The notes under the pieces: model-generated
What the model was told of the DNA's origin: nothing
What the model saw: only the letters and a program-made list of their open reading frames with translations
Database searches by the model: none
Shown here: positions 25,332 to 33,335 of the stretch, piece after piece
Numbering within the stretch: position 1 is the stretch's first letter
Layout of the letters: each line of letters starts with the position of its first letter
Translations under genes and position numbers: made by a program
Origin: Hydrogenophaga sp. SL48
GTDB lineage: Bacteria; Pseudomonadota; Gammaproteobacteria; Burkholderiales; Burkholderiaceae_C
Direction of reading: 5' to 3'
DNA: 64,000 nt
Assembly (NCBI RefSeq): GCF_021729865.1
Contig: NZ_CP063400.1
Coordinates: 4,650,001 to 4,714,000, forward strand

Positions 25332-27128
25332 TCAGCGCAGGTGGTGCACCGCCGCCTGCCCGTAGACCGGCGTGTCCAGGCCCTCGTAGCGCGCCTTCAA
25401 TTGCAGCGACAAGAACTGCGAGTAGTGCCGGCTCTGGTGCAGGTTGCCGCCGTGGATCCAGAGCTGCTTCTGGTTGGTCGGTTTCCACATGTTGCGCAGC
25501 TCGCCCTCCCACGGTCCCGGGTCTTTCGTCGTGGACGAGCCCAGCCCCCAGACCTTGCCCACGCGGTCGGCCACCTCGGGTGACACGAGATCGGCGAGCC
25601 AGTGGTTCATCGAGCCGTAGCCGGTGGCGTAGACCAGCAGGTCGGCCGGCAGCTCGGTGCCGTCGGTCAGCGTCACGCTCTTCGGGTTGATGCGCTCGAT
25701 GTTGTTGTGGCTCTTGAGCTTGATGCTGCCGTTGGCCACCAGCTCGCTCGCGCCCACGTCGATGTAGTAGCCCGAGCCGCGGCGCAGGTACTTCATGAAC
25801 AGGCCCGAACCGTCGTCGCCGAAGTCGAGCATGAAGCCCGCCTTCTCCAGCCGGCCGTAGAGGTCGGCGTCGCGCTTCTTCATCTCGTCGTACACGGGGA
25901 TGTGGAAGCTGTGCATGATCTTGTAGGGCACGCTGGCGAACACGAGGTCGGCCTTGTGGTGGTCGATGCCGTTCTTCAGCGCTTCCTCGCTGTACAGCCC
26001 GCCCAGCGCCAGCTCCATCAGCGAATCCGACGGCGCGATGTGCGTGCTGGTGCGCTGGATCATGGTGACGTCTGCGCCGTTTTCCCAGAGGGCCGCGCAG
26101 ATGTCGTGCGCCGAGTTGTTGGAGCCCAGCACCACCGCCTTCTTGCCCTTGTACTGCTCGGGGCCGGGGTGCTTGCTGGAGTGGTGCTGGTCGCCCTCGA
26201 AGGTGTCGGCGCCCGGGATCTTGGGCACGTTGGCGTAGCCCGACACGCCGAGCGCAAACACCAGCTGCTTGGGCCGCAACACCACCTCTTCACCGTCGCG
26301 GTCCACGATCACTTCCCACTCGCCCTTGGCCTCGTTGAAGGTCGCCTTCTTGGCGGTGGTCGAGCCCCAGTAGTTGATCTCCATCACCTTGGTGTACATC
26401 TCCAGCCAGTCGCCCACCTTGTCTTTCGGCGCGAACACCGGCCAGTCGTCGGGGAACGGCATGTAGGGCAGGTGGTCGTACCAGACCGGGTCGTGCAGGC
26501 ACAGCGTCTTGTAGCGGTTGCGCCAGCTGTCGCCGGCCCGCGGGTTCTTTTCGATCACGATGGTCGGCACGCCCAGGCGGCGCAGCCGCGCGGCGAGGAT
26601 GATGCCGCCCTGACCGCCGCCGATGATCACCGTGTACGGCTGCTCGTCGTAACCCAGCCGCGCCTCTTCTTCGTGGCGCCGCTCCAGCCAGCTCTTGCGC
26701 CCCTGCTGCGCGCCGTGCTCCGCGCCCTTGATGCGGCGCGTGCCCTTCTTCTCTTCAAAGCCCTTCAGCTCGACCATGGTGGTCAGCAGCGTCCAGGCCT
26801 TGTCACCTTTCAGGCGCAGGTGGCCGCGCCCGCGCGAGACCTTGGTTTCAAACGTGAACCAGGCGTCGGTCACGCCGTCGGCCTCGGTGGCCTCTCCTTC
26901 GAGCTGGAAGTTGGACGCGCCGGTTTCGGCCTGCCGTGCGGCGAGCATGTCGCGCACCGCGTCGTGGCCCTCCTGCGTGCGGATGTTCCAGGTGAACGAA
27001 ACGAGGTCGCGCCAGTAGCAGTCGGCGTCGAACAGCGGCAATACGGACTCGGGTTGTCCGGAGGCCAGTGCGGCCCCGAAGGCGTCCAGCCAGCGTTGGG
27101 CCCGCTGGGAGGGCGTGGTGTCGGTCAT
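25332..27128 (-). CDS. Flavin-containing monooxygenase with N-terminal SnoaL-like domain
   Basis: The 598-residue protein has an N-terminal NTF2/SnoaL-like region (residues about 10-120, RWLDAFGAALASGQ), then a class-B flavin monooxygenase body: FAD motif VIIGGGQGGIILAARLRRLG, substrate-side block WRNRYKTLCLHDPVWYDHLP, second Rossmann motif VVLGSNNSAHDICAALWENG, and ATGYGSMNHWL. Such NAD(P)H-dependent enzymes oxygenate ketones, sulfides or amines; the substrate is unknown. A sigma-54 promoter and palindromic enhancer lie upstream, and an AcoR-type activator is the adjacent gene, strongly suggesting inducible control. The ATG at 27128 fits that promoter. Confidence 0.9.
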   Translation of the reverse strand: MTDTTPSQRAQRWLDAFGAALASGQPESVLPLFDADCYWRDLVSFTWNIRTQEGHDAVRDMLAARQAETGASNFQLEGEATEADGVTDAWFTFETKVSRGRGHLRLKGDKAWTLLTTMVELKGFEEKKGTRRIKGAEHGAQQGRKSWLERRHEEEARLGYDEQPYTVIIGGGQGGIILAARLRRLGVPTIVIEKNPRAGDSWRNRYKTLCLHDPVWYDHLPYMPFPDDWPVFAPKDKVGDWLEMYTKVMEINYWGSTTAKKATFNEAKGEWEVIVDRDGEEVVLRPKQLVFALGVSGYANVPKIPGADTFEGDQHHSSKHPGPEQYKGKKAVVLGSNNSAHDICAALWENGADVTMIQRTSTHIAPSDSLMELALGGLYSEEALKNGIDHHKADLVFASVPYKIMHSFHIPVYDEMKKRDADLYGRLEKAGFMLDFGDDGSGLFMKYLRRGSGYYIDVGASELVANGSIKLKSHNNIERINPKSVTLTDGTELPADLLVYATGYGSMNHWLADLVSPEVADRVGKVWGLGSSTTKDPGPWEGELRNMWKPTNQKQLWIHGGNLHQSRHYSQFLSLQLKARYEGLDTPVYGQAAVHHLR

Positions 27129-27181
27129 GGGTCTTGTCTCCTGTGGATGCCGGCCTCGGTGCGGGCCGGTGCTCATCTCTT

Positions 27182-27197
27182 CTCAAGACCCGTGCCA
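27182..27197 (-). promoter_or_regulatory. Sigma-54 promoter of the flavin monooxygenase gene
   Basis: On the minus strand TGGCACG-GGTC-TTGAG matches the RpoN consensus in the -24 element and spacing; the -12 element has GA in place of GC. It lies about 55 bases upstream of the start codon, downstream of the palindrome at 27274-27294 and near an RpoN-dependent activator gene. Confidence 0.62.
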
Positions 27198-27273
27198 TGC
27201 GCTCGACGCGCGCAAGTGCTTGATTTGCTGAGACTTCTTCAAGCGGTGCGGGTGTCACACCCCGTGCACCTGT

Positions 27274-27294
27274 CACCTGTCGAAGTGACAGGTG
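27274..27294. promoter_or_regulatory. Enhancer palindrome for the AcoR-type activator
   Basis: CACCTGTC and GACAGGTG are perfect 8-bp inverted repeats with a 5-bp spacer. They lie about 77-97 bp upstream of the -24 element, the usual distance for an upstream activator site. Further TGTCAC half-sites flank it at 27253-27258, 27271-27276 and 27293-27298. Binding by the product of 27426-29420 is inference. Confidence 0.62.
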
Positions 27295-27339
27295 TCACAG
27301 CCTTTGCAGTGCCCACGTTTCCGTTCGCTGCCCATCCCT

Positions 27340-27422
27340 CCGTTCGGGCTGAGCTTGTCGAAGCCTTCACACAACGCCCCGAAAGCGCCCCGAAAGCGCT
27401 TCGACAGGCTCAGGGCGAACGG
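27340..27422. repeat. Long inverted repeat after the activator gene
   Basis: Arms of 25 bp at 27340-27364 and 27398-27422 pair with three mismatches; they start CCGTTCG and end CGAACGG and include TTCGACAGGCTCAG on one side. This sequence type recurs between genes in many proteobacteria. Here it lies directly 3' of the activator gene (minus strand) and may terminate its transcription or insulate the enhancer. The 33-bp loop carries a GCGCCCCGAAA duplication. Confidence 0.65.
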
Positions 27423-27425
27423 ACC

Positions 27426-29420
27426 TCAGTGCGCGCGGCGGCTGTCGATGTCGTCCTGTCGGTTCGGGGCGACGATGCCGCCGCGCTTCATCCGCCGGTA
27501 CAGCGTCATGCGAGAAAGCCCCATCTGCCGAGCCACCGCGCTCACGTTCCAGTGCGCCGCGCGCAGCGCTTGCAGCAAGGCTTCCGGCCCGTCGTCGGGC
27601 GCCACTTCAGCAGCGCGCACTTCCAACCGACCCGCCTGCAACTCCGGCAGATCGTCCAGATCAATCGCCCCGTCTGCGCAGAGGCTCCCCGCGTAGTCCA
27701 GCACGTTGCGCAGCTCGCGCAGGTTGCCCGGCCAAGGGTGGCTCAGCAGGCGCTGCAGCGCGGTGGACGTGAGCGAACGGCCGCCCAGCAGCCGCGTGAT
27801 CATGGCGCCCAGATCGCTGCGCTCGCGCAGCGGCGGCAGCTGGATGTGCGCGCCCTTCAGGCGGTAATACAGGTCGTCGCGGAAACGGCCCGCGAGCACC
27901 AGCGATTCGAGTGGCGCGTGCGTCGCCGCGATCACGCGGATGTTCACCGGCACCGGCCTGGTGGCGCCCACCGGCAGCACCTCGCGCTCCGACAGCACGC
28001 GCAGCAGCCGCGCCTGCAGCGCCAGCGGCATGTCGCCGATCTCGTCGAGGAACAGCGTGCCACCGTCGGCCTCGGCGATCAGGCCGCGCTTGCCCTTGGG
28101 CGAGGCGCCCGAGAAGCTGCCCGGCAGGTGGCCAAACAGCTCGCTCTCGATCAGGTGCTCCGGAATCGCCGCGCAGTTCACCGCCACGAACGGCCGCGCG
28201 CGCCGCTCGCTGCTGCTGTGCACCGCCTTCGCAAAAAATTCCTTGCCCGAGCCCGTCTCGCCCGTGATCAGCAGGCTGATCGGCGTGTTCACCAGCCGCG
28301 CCACGCGCTCCACCTGCCGGTCCAGCGCGGCGTCGCCCGCCGAGAGCGCGGCCAGCGGCGCCGGCACCGCGCGCTCGCGCTGCGCGGCGGCCACCGGGCG
28401 CGGCGGCGGGGGCACGGCCGAGAGAAACAGCAGCTGCCGCCCGCCCGCGAGCATCACCGCGCGCTGGTCAGACGGCTGCGTCAGCACAAAGCGGCCGATC
28501 TGGCTGAACGGCAGCTCGAACAGCGCCTCGAAGCTGCGCCCCACCAGCGGCGGCGCGTGCACCGCGCGGCCCTGCAAGGCATGGCCCCCAACCCTGGCTT
28601 CGCCAGGCCCCCCGAGGGGGTGCGGTCGTTCTTGGGGCGGCCCGGCGAACGCCTGTTGCGCGCGCCGGTTGTGGCCCACCACGCGGCCGTGCGCGTCCAG
28701 CGCCAGCAGGTACTCGGGCTGCACGTCCAGGAACTGCGGCGCCGCCGAGAGCCGCAAGATCCAGTCGTGGCGGTGGCGGTGCAGAAAGGCCGCGTGCTCG
28801 ATGTCGTGCGCCGTCATCTTCACCAGCTGCAGCGCCAGGTGCTGGCTGCTTTTGGGCTGGCTCGAACTGAGCTGCGAAATGTCGAGCACCGCGCTCAGTT
28901 CGCCCGCGCTGTCGTACACCGGCGCGGTGGTGCAGGTGAGCGGGATGTGGGTCGCGTCGAAGTGGTCGTCCAGGTGCACGGTGAGCGCCTCGCCGGTGCT
29001 GATGCAGGTGCCCACGCCGCAGGTGCCCGCGTGCTGCTCGCTCCAGTCCGCGCCGAGGTAGAGGCCCGCCTTGCGCAGGCTGGGCTCGAACACCAGGTCG
29101 CCCAGGAAATCCACGGTGACGCCGCGCGCGTCCGTCAGCAGCACCACATAACCCAGCCCCGCCACCTTGCTGTAGAGCGCCTCCAGCCCGTGGCGCGCGA
29201 TCTGCAGCAGCGCCTCCATCTGGTCCTGGTGCTCGCGCAGCCGCGCCTGCGGCAGGATCACGGCCTCCTGCATGCGGGTCGGGTCCAGCCGGTGTTCGTG
29301 CACGCAGCGGTGCCACGAATCGCGGATCACCTGCTCGTGCGCGGCAGCGGCCAGTGCGCCCGCGCCATCGTTGGCCACGTGCATCACGGTGGCGATGTGC
29401 TGGTGCTGGGTGGTGGGCAT
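27426..29420 (-). CDS. AcoR-type sigma-54-dependent transcriptional activator
   Basis: The 664-residue regulator has an N-terminal GAF-type sensor region (residues about 60-220), a PAS-like stretch (about 235-330), an AAA+ domain with Walker A GETGSGKE and Walker B GGTLFLDEIGD, and a C-terminal Fis-type helix-turn-helix (NVSAVARQMGLSRMTLYRRM). The sigma-54 contact loop reads GSFSGA instead of GAFTGA. About 30 residues near 257-287 (PPQERPHPLGGPGEARVGGH and on) are encoded by a dispersed repeat that kept the frame. It probably activates the flavin monooxygenase gene next to it. The start at 29420 was chosen because similarity begins soon after. Confidence 0.9.
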   Translation of the reverse strand: MPTTQHQHIATVMHVANDGAGALAAAAHEQVIRDSWHRCVHEHRLDPTRMQEAVILPQARLREHQDQMEALLQIARHGLEALYSKVAGLGYVVLLTDARGVTVDFLGDLVFEPSLRKAGLYLGADWSEQHAGTCGVGTCISTGEALTVHLDDHFDATHIPLTCTTAPVYDSAGELSAVLDISQLSSSQPKSSQHLALQLVKMTAHDIEHAAFLHRHRHDWILRLSAAPQFLDVQPEYLLALDAHGRVVGHNRRAQQAFAGPPQERPHPLGGPGEARVGGHALQGRAVHAPPLVGRSFEALFELPFSQIGRFVLTQPSDQRAVMLAGGRQLLFLSAVPPPPRPVAAAQRERAVPAPLAALSAGDAALDRQVERVARLVNTPISLLITGETGSGKEFFAKAVHSSSERRARPFVAVNCAAIPEHLIESELFGHLPGSFSGASPKGKRGLIAEADGGTLFLDEIGDMPLALQARLLRVLSEREVLPVGATRPVPVNIRVIAATHAPLESLVLAGRFRDDLYYRLKGAHIQLPPLRERSDLGAMITRLLGGRSLTSTALQRLLSHPWPGNLRELRNVLDYAGSLCADGAIDLDDLPELQAGRLEVRAAEVAPDDGPEALLQALRAAHWNVSAVARQMGLSRMTLYRRMKRGGIVAPNRQDDIDSRRAH
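28580..28648 (-). repeat. Repeat copy R13 (type C) inserted in frame in a regulator gene
   Basis: On the minus strand this stretch has the hairpin CCCCCTCGGGGGG and the stem CCTGG-CGAAG-CCAGG, followed by GGTTGGGGGCC. The composition and hairpin order match the intergenic repeats rather than the surrounding gene. It encodes a Pro/Gly/His-rich insert in the PAS-like region. Confidence 0.65.
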
Positions 29421-29490
29421 GGGCGGCTCCCTGAGCGAAAAGGACAGCCTCGCACCATCGGACGGTGCGGCAGTGGTGTCAATCGAGGGT

Positions 29491-30042
29491 TTACCCGGCA
29501 CCCGTGTGCGGGCCGCGCTGCAGGCGCATCACGCTCGATCGCGCCGCCGTGAGCAGCAGCCTCGAATACAGGCGGTGAAAACCCAACAGGGCGTGAAAGG
29601 CGACACCCATGGCGGGCTTTTCGCCGGCGCCGTTCCTGCGACCGGGCACCACGGCCGAACCGAAACAGAGCCGGGTTTGCGGACCCGTGTCTGAGCCGGT
29701 GACCGGCGCCACCATCAACCACGACTTGGTGCGGCCTGTGAAGTCCGCCAGCAGCAGCTGGTCCGCTGTCCGGCCTTCCACCCGCCAGGCTGAATAGCCG
29801 TCCGCCGTGCCCTCGGCCAGGCGCCGGGCATCGGCGTCGGTCGCCGGGCGGCGGGCCAGCCACCGCAGGATGAAGCGCTCCAGCTTGAACAGGCGTGTGG
29901 TGTAGAAGGCTTCGACGAAGGCCGCGTGCGAGACCGCGCCCTCCACGTCGCACACATAGCAGTCTGCATACGCGCCGGCAGCGCGGCAGCTTTGCAGCAG
30001 GGCGTCAGCAGGCAGCTCGGCGGGGTGGACTGAGTGGGTCAT
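29491..30042 (-). CDS. Uncharacterised protein coupled to a rhodanese
   Basis: The 183-residue soluble protein has YADCYVCDVEGAVSHAAFVE, then RLFKLERFILRW and a beta-rich half with LLADFTGRTKSWLMV and TRLCFGSAVVP. I have the impression of a conserved hypothetical family in Burkholderiales and Pseudomonas but cannot name it. Its ATG overlaps the stop of the upstream sulfurtransferase gene by 4 bp, so the two are translated together. Two cysteines (CYVC) near residue 28 might matter for sulfur transfer. Confidence 0.72.
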   Translation of the reverse strand: MTHSVHPAELPADALLQSCRAAGAYADCYVCDVEGAVSHAAFVEAFYTTRLFKLERFILRWLARRPATDADARRLAEGTADGYSAWRVEGRTADQLLLADFTGRTKSWLMVAPVTGSDTGPQTRLCFGSAVVPGRRNGAGEKPAMGVAFHALLGFHRLYSRLLLTAARSSVMRLQRGPHTGAG

Positions 30043-31034
30043 GGGTGCATGGGTCCAGGGTGGTGCGTCGGGGTCGTCGCCAGCTGTTGTTGCCGGTTGA
30101 TGGTCGGGTTGCCCGGGTCGCTGCTCCATTCCAGCCAGCCCCCGTCGTACACGCTGATGTGTTCCCAGCCCATCAGCCAGGCGTAGAAAAACGCCAGCGA
30201 TGCGCGCCAGCCGGTGCCGCAATAAAACACCACCTGATGCTGGGCCTCGATGCCCTGGCTGCGCCACAGCGCGGTGATCTCGGCGGCGCCCGACATCTGG
30301 CCGGCCGGGGTGTGAAACCAGCGCATGTCGTTCACGTCGCCCTCTGCACCGGCATGGCCCCAGCGCGCGCCGGCGATCTCGCCGCATGCCGCAACGTAGT
30401 CGTAGCCCGAGGTCCGCCCGACGAACTCGCTCCAGGTGCGGATGCTGGCCAGCGTCACACCGGGCCGCTCCAGCAAGGCCCGCACCTGCACCGTGTCCAC
30501 CAGGTAGCGTGGATGGGTGGGCTGGCCCGGCCCGAAGTCGGCCACCGGCACCGGAGTCTCCGGAGCTTGCCCGGTGAGTGGTCCGCCGGCTTGCACCCAG
30601 GCTGCCGTGCCACCGTCGAGCAGCCGCACGTCGTGCACACCGGCATAGAGCAACAGGTGGGCCATTCGTGCGTTGGCCACCAGCTTGTGGCCTGCCAGCA
30701 CCACCGTGGTGTCGTGCCGGATGCCGAGCGCGGCGAACTGCCGGAGCAGCACATCGTCCGCCACCCTGTTCCACAGGGGGCCCGCTTCGAACCGCTGCAC
30801 ATCCAGCCAGGCGGCACCGGGAACGGTTTGCACCCCGGCGCTGGCCCACGGGCCTTCGCCCACCTCAAACAGCCGCCAGTCACCGGCGGGCGCCGCAGCC
30901 TCGCCGGTGCTGCCTGCGAGCATCGCGCGCAACCCTCGAGCCGGCACCAGCTGGCGCCAGCGCGGCAGGTCCGCACGCCAGCGGGCATGGGCATGGCTGT
31001 CGGCAGGGAGGGTGGGCGGGGCGGTCTCGATCAT
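30039..31034 (-). CDS. Two-domain rhodanese-type sulfurtransferase
   Basis: The 331-residue protein has two rhodanese-like domains. The C-terminal one carries the active-site loop CGTGWRAS with Cys272, the residue that holds the persulfide. The N-terminal domain has AGHKLVANARMAHLLL at the equivalent position and no cysteine, so it is structural, as in thiosulfate and 3-mercaptopyruvate sulfurtransferases. The loop differs from bovine rhodanese, so the donor is uncertain. It is coupled to the downstream 183-residue protein by a 4-bp overlap. Confidence 0.86.
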   Translation of the reverse strand: MIETAPPTLPADSHAHARWRADLPRWRQLVPARGLRAMLAGSTGEAAAPAGDWRLFEVGEGPWASAGVQTVPGAAWLDVQRFEAGPLWNRVADDVLLRQFAALGIRHDTTVVLAGHKLVANARMAHLLLYAGVHDVRLLDGGTAAWVQAGGPLTGQAPETPVPVADFGPGQPTHPRYLVDTVQVRALLERPGVTLASIRTWSEFVGRTSGYDYVAACGEIAGARWGHAGAEGDVNDMRWFHTPAGQMSGAAEITALWRSQGIEAQHQVVFYCGTGWRASLAFFYAWLMGWEHISVYDGGWLEWSSDPGNPTINRQQQLATTPTHHPGPMHP

Positions 31035-31133
31035 GGGGTGCGCGGCAGGCGACTCACGATGGTAAGCCGCTGGCGTTGCCCTGCGCGCCTTCGACGCTCA
31101 CCGCGCCGTGCCGCGCCGAATGCACTCACGCGG

Positions 31134-31643
31134 TCAGTACGCGCCCATGTAATCGCGCTTGCCAATCGCCACGCCGTTGTGGCGCAGGATGTCGTAGGCG
31201 GTGGTGACGTGGAAGAAGAACTGCGGCAGACCGTAGTTGGCCAGATAGGTCTGCCCGCTCAGCTTCTTCTCTTTCGGTGTGCCTGGGCGCAGGACGATCT
31301 CGCTGTTTTCCTTGCCTTCAAATTGCGCCGGATTCACGCTGTCCAGAAAGGCCAGGGTCTGCGTCAACAGCGTGTCGAGATCGGCAAAGGTTTTCTCCTG
31401 GCCGTCGTGGACCGGCACCTCCACGCCAGCCAGGCGCGCCGAAATGCCGCGCGAAAAATCGGCGGCAATCTGAACCTGCTTGAGCAGCGGAAACATGTCC
31501 GGAAACAAACGGGCCTGCAACAAGGCGTCAGGCTCGATCGACTTGGTCACGGCATGTTCGTTGGCCTGTGAAAGGATGGTCTTCAAGGCCGTCAGCATTT
31601 GCACGAAGACGGGAACGGAGTGGGTGTACATGGGGCTGGTCAT
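31134..31643 (-). CDS. DUF1993 family protein
   Basis: The 169-residue protein matches DUF1993, a DinB/YfiT-like four-helix fold. It has MYTHSVPVFVQMLTALKTIL at the N-terminus, RLFPDMFPLLKQVQIAADFS, a central TFADLDTLL and a C-terminal NYGLPQFFFHVTTAYDILRH. Conserved histidines suggest a metal site, but no activity is established. It is apparently monocistronic; 99 bp separate it from the rhodanese gene downstream. Confidence 0.86.
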   Translation of the reverse strand: MTSPMYTHSVPVFVQMLTALKTILSQANEHAVTKSIEPDALLQARLFPDMFPLLKQVQIAADFSRGISARLAGVEVPVHDGQEKTFADLDTLLTQTLAFLDSVNPAQFEGKENSEIVLRPGTPKEKKLSGQTYLANYGLPQFFFHVTTAYDILRHNGVAIGKRDYMGAY

Positions 31644-31812
31644 AGGGGGTCCGGTGGGAGGGAAACGATGGGCTCTGGATGGCGAGCTCGGGACAGCCAG
31701 GGTGGTTTGCCAAGCCCGGCACTGTAGCTGTCAACCGCCATGCCACGCTCGGCTTGAAGAATGGCCTTTGATGTGAGCGCCTTCAGATTGCAGGGGCGCG
31801 GTGCTCACACCT

Positions 31813-32160
31813 TCAAGGCCGCGCCCCAGCCAATCCCCAAATCCCCGCCGCCAGCACCCCCAGCCCCACCACCTCCACCAGAAACGCCGTGTAGGTTCCG
31901 GCTTCATCCACCCCGCCCAGCCGTTCCTCCGGGTAGCGCCCCAGCGTCAGCACCCGAAGCACACACCAGCCGATGGACCAGCCCACCGTCTGCACGCAGA
32001 AATCCCAGGCGAGCCACCAGAGCACGCGCAGCACGCCGAGCACGAGGCCTTTGGGGATGTCAAACCAGTCGGTGGGGTCGATCAATGGGGCTCCCTTGTC
32101 AAGTGTTTTTGCCTGGGTCGTCCAGTAGGGCGGCCATGCGGCGGTGGTCGGCGTGACCAT
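31813..32160 (-). CDS. Small membrane protein, uncharacterised
   Basis: The 115-residue product has a hydrophobic stretch around WWLAWDFCVQTVGWSIGW (residues 48-65) and a C-terminal helix (about 92-112). I recognise no family. The start is uncertain: the first ATG is used, but the conserved-looking part begins near LIDPTDWFDIPKG. It follows the nucleotidyltransferase-fold gene by 20 bp and may be co-transcribed. Confidence 0.55.
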   Translation of the reverse strand: MVTPTTAAWPPYWTTQAKTLDKGAPLIDPTDWFDIPKGLVLGVLRVLWWLAWDFCVQTVGWSIGWCVLRVLTLGRYPEERLGGVDEAGTYTAFLVEVVGLGVLAAGIWGLAGARP

Positions 32161-32180
32161 CGGTCAACGGTGTTTCAGGT

Positions 32181-33119
32181 TCAAGGCGCCAGCAACAAGC
32201 CTTCGTCCATGAGCCCCCGCACGGTCTGCGCCTGCAGCGCGTCCCGTCTGCGTTTGGATGGCTCGCGGTTGGGGCGGTCCGCCAGCCAGCGTTTGAATTC
32301 GACAAAGGTGGCGGGGGAGATGGTGTGCATCACGGCCATCCTTCCGGTGGCGCCGATCACCACGTGTGAAAAGCGAGGCGCCTCGGTCAGGATCTTGGCC
32401 CTTTCGGCCATGACCGGCCAGAGCTCGTCTTCCGCCTCCGACAGCTTGAAGGGGTGGGGGTCGTCGCCCTCCTGCATGCGGCGCAGAAAGTCCACCTCGA
32501 AGCCTTTGGCGTTGATGGCGGTCTCGGCGTGCAGGTCTTTGTGCACGAAGGTGGGGTCCACTTCCTGCAGCAGCTGCAGCATGGATTTGTCCAGGTGTTT
32601 GATGTCGGCGAGGAAGCGCACGCGCTGGCGGGCGTCCCACAACAGGTCGACGTCTTGCGTGGCGAGCGCGCCAGCGACGATGCGAACGCCCGCTGCGGCT
32701 TCGTAGGCGTAGAGCGCGTGCGTGCCGACCACCGTGAAATGCGGGGCCAGACCGCTGTCTTCCAGCTTGTTGAGCAGGTCCACCACCAAGGCGGGCACGC
32801 GCCCCGCGCGCACGGCTTTGTTGAGCCGCTGAGCGGTGGTGGCCGCGGCTTTCAGGCTGGCCAGCCGGGCCTCGGTCTCTGTCTTGCGCGCCTTGAAAGC
32901 GGTGTAGGTGGCTTCCAGCGCCGGGCTTCGGGCGCCCAGTCGCTGTTGCCGGTTGCGCCGCCCGGTCTTGATCAGGTACTCATAGGCGCCTTCCTGCTTC
33001 CAGTACATGCCGCCTTCGTATTGGCGGGCGAGCGCCTTCACACGGGTCAGTTCGGCCAGGATGGTCTGGGCGTCGATGACCTGGCGGGCGGCCTCGTCGG
33101 ACAGGGGTAGGTAGTTCAT
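32181..33119 (-). CDS. Nucleotidyltransferase-fold protein (GSU2403 family)
   Basis: The 312-residue protein has an N-terminal helical region (residues 1-110) and a nucleotidyltransferase-like domain with VVGTHALYAYE (130-140) and the metal-binding pair Asp156/Asp158 in QDVDLLWD. It resembles the GSU2403 family of unassigned nucleotidyltransferases, some of which occur near defence or toxin-antitoxin loci. A perfect 11-bp inverted repeat flanks its -10 region and overlaps the start codon, suggesting repression by an unknown factor. The next gene downstream encodes a small membrane protein. Confidence 0.75.
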   Translation of the reverse strand: MNYLPLSDEAARQVIDAQTILAELTRVKALARQYEGGMYWKQEGAYEYLIKTGRRNRQQRLGARSPALEATYTAFKARKTETEARLASLKAAATTAQRLNKAVRAGRVPALVVDLLNKLEDSGLAPHFTVVGTHALYAYEAAAGVRIVAGALATQDVDLLWDARQRVRFLADIKHLDKSMLQLLQEVDPTFVHKDLHAETAINAKGFEVDFLRRMQEGDDPHPFKLSEAEDELWPVMAERAKILTEAPRFSHVVIGATGRMAVMHTISPATFVEFKRWLADRPNREPSKRRRDALQAQTVRGLMDEGLLLAP

Positions 33120-33159
33120 TCACCTGTTTCAGATAAAAAATGCAATCTAACAGGTGAAT
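33118..33159. promoter_or_regulatory. Perfect inverted repeat over the start of the nucleotidyltransferase-fold gene
   Basis: ATTCACCTGTT (33118-33128) and AACAGGTGAAT (33149-33159) are exact 11-bp inverted repeats with a 20-bp AT-rich spacer. On the minus strand the spacer contains TTATCT, a possible -10 box. The near arm includes the start codon, so a bound protein could block both transcription and translation. The AT-rich patch stands out from its surroundings. Confidence 0.6.
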
Positions 33160-33335
33160 TGTTGCAAATCAACAGCTTATGAACGTCTTTCAGGCTTCTG
33201 AAACATGAAATTCTTCCGAAGGGCACTCGCAGCACGCCGGGCACGGTGCCCTGGGAGGTGCCCAGTCTGCCGGTGAGGCCGCTCCTTGGGCCGGCCTACA
33301 ATCCCGCCCCTTTGTCCCAACGCCGCACCCCACCC

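Noticed and set aside
25602..29552. Open frame of 1316 codons on the plus strand opposite the flavin monooxygenase and activator genes
   Set aside because: Same reason: both minus-strand genes have full domain sets, and the antisense product has no recognisable feature.
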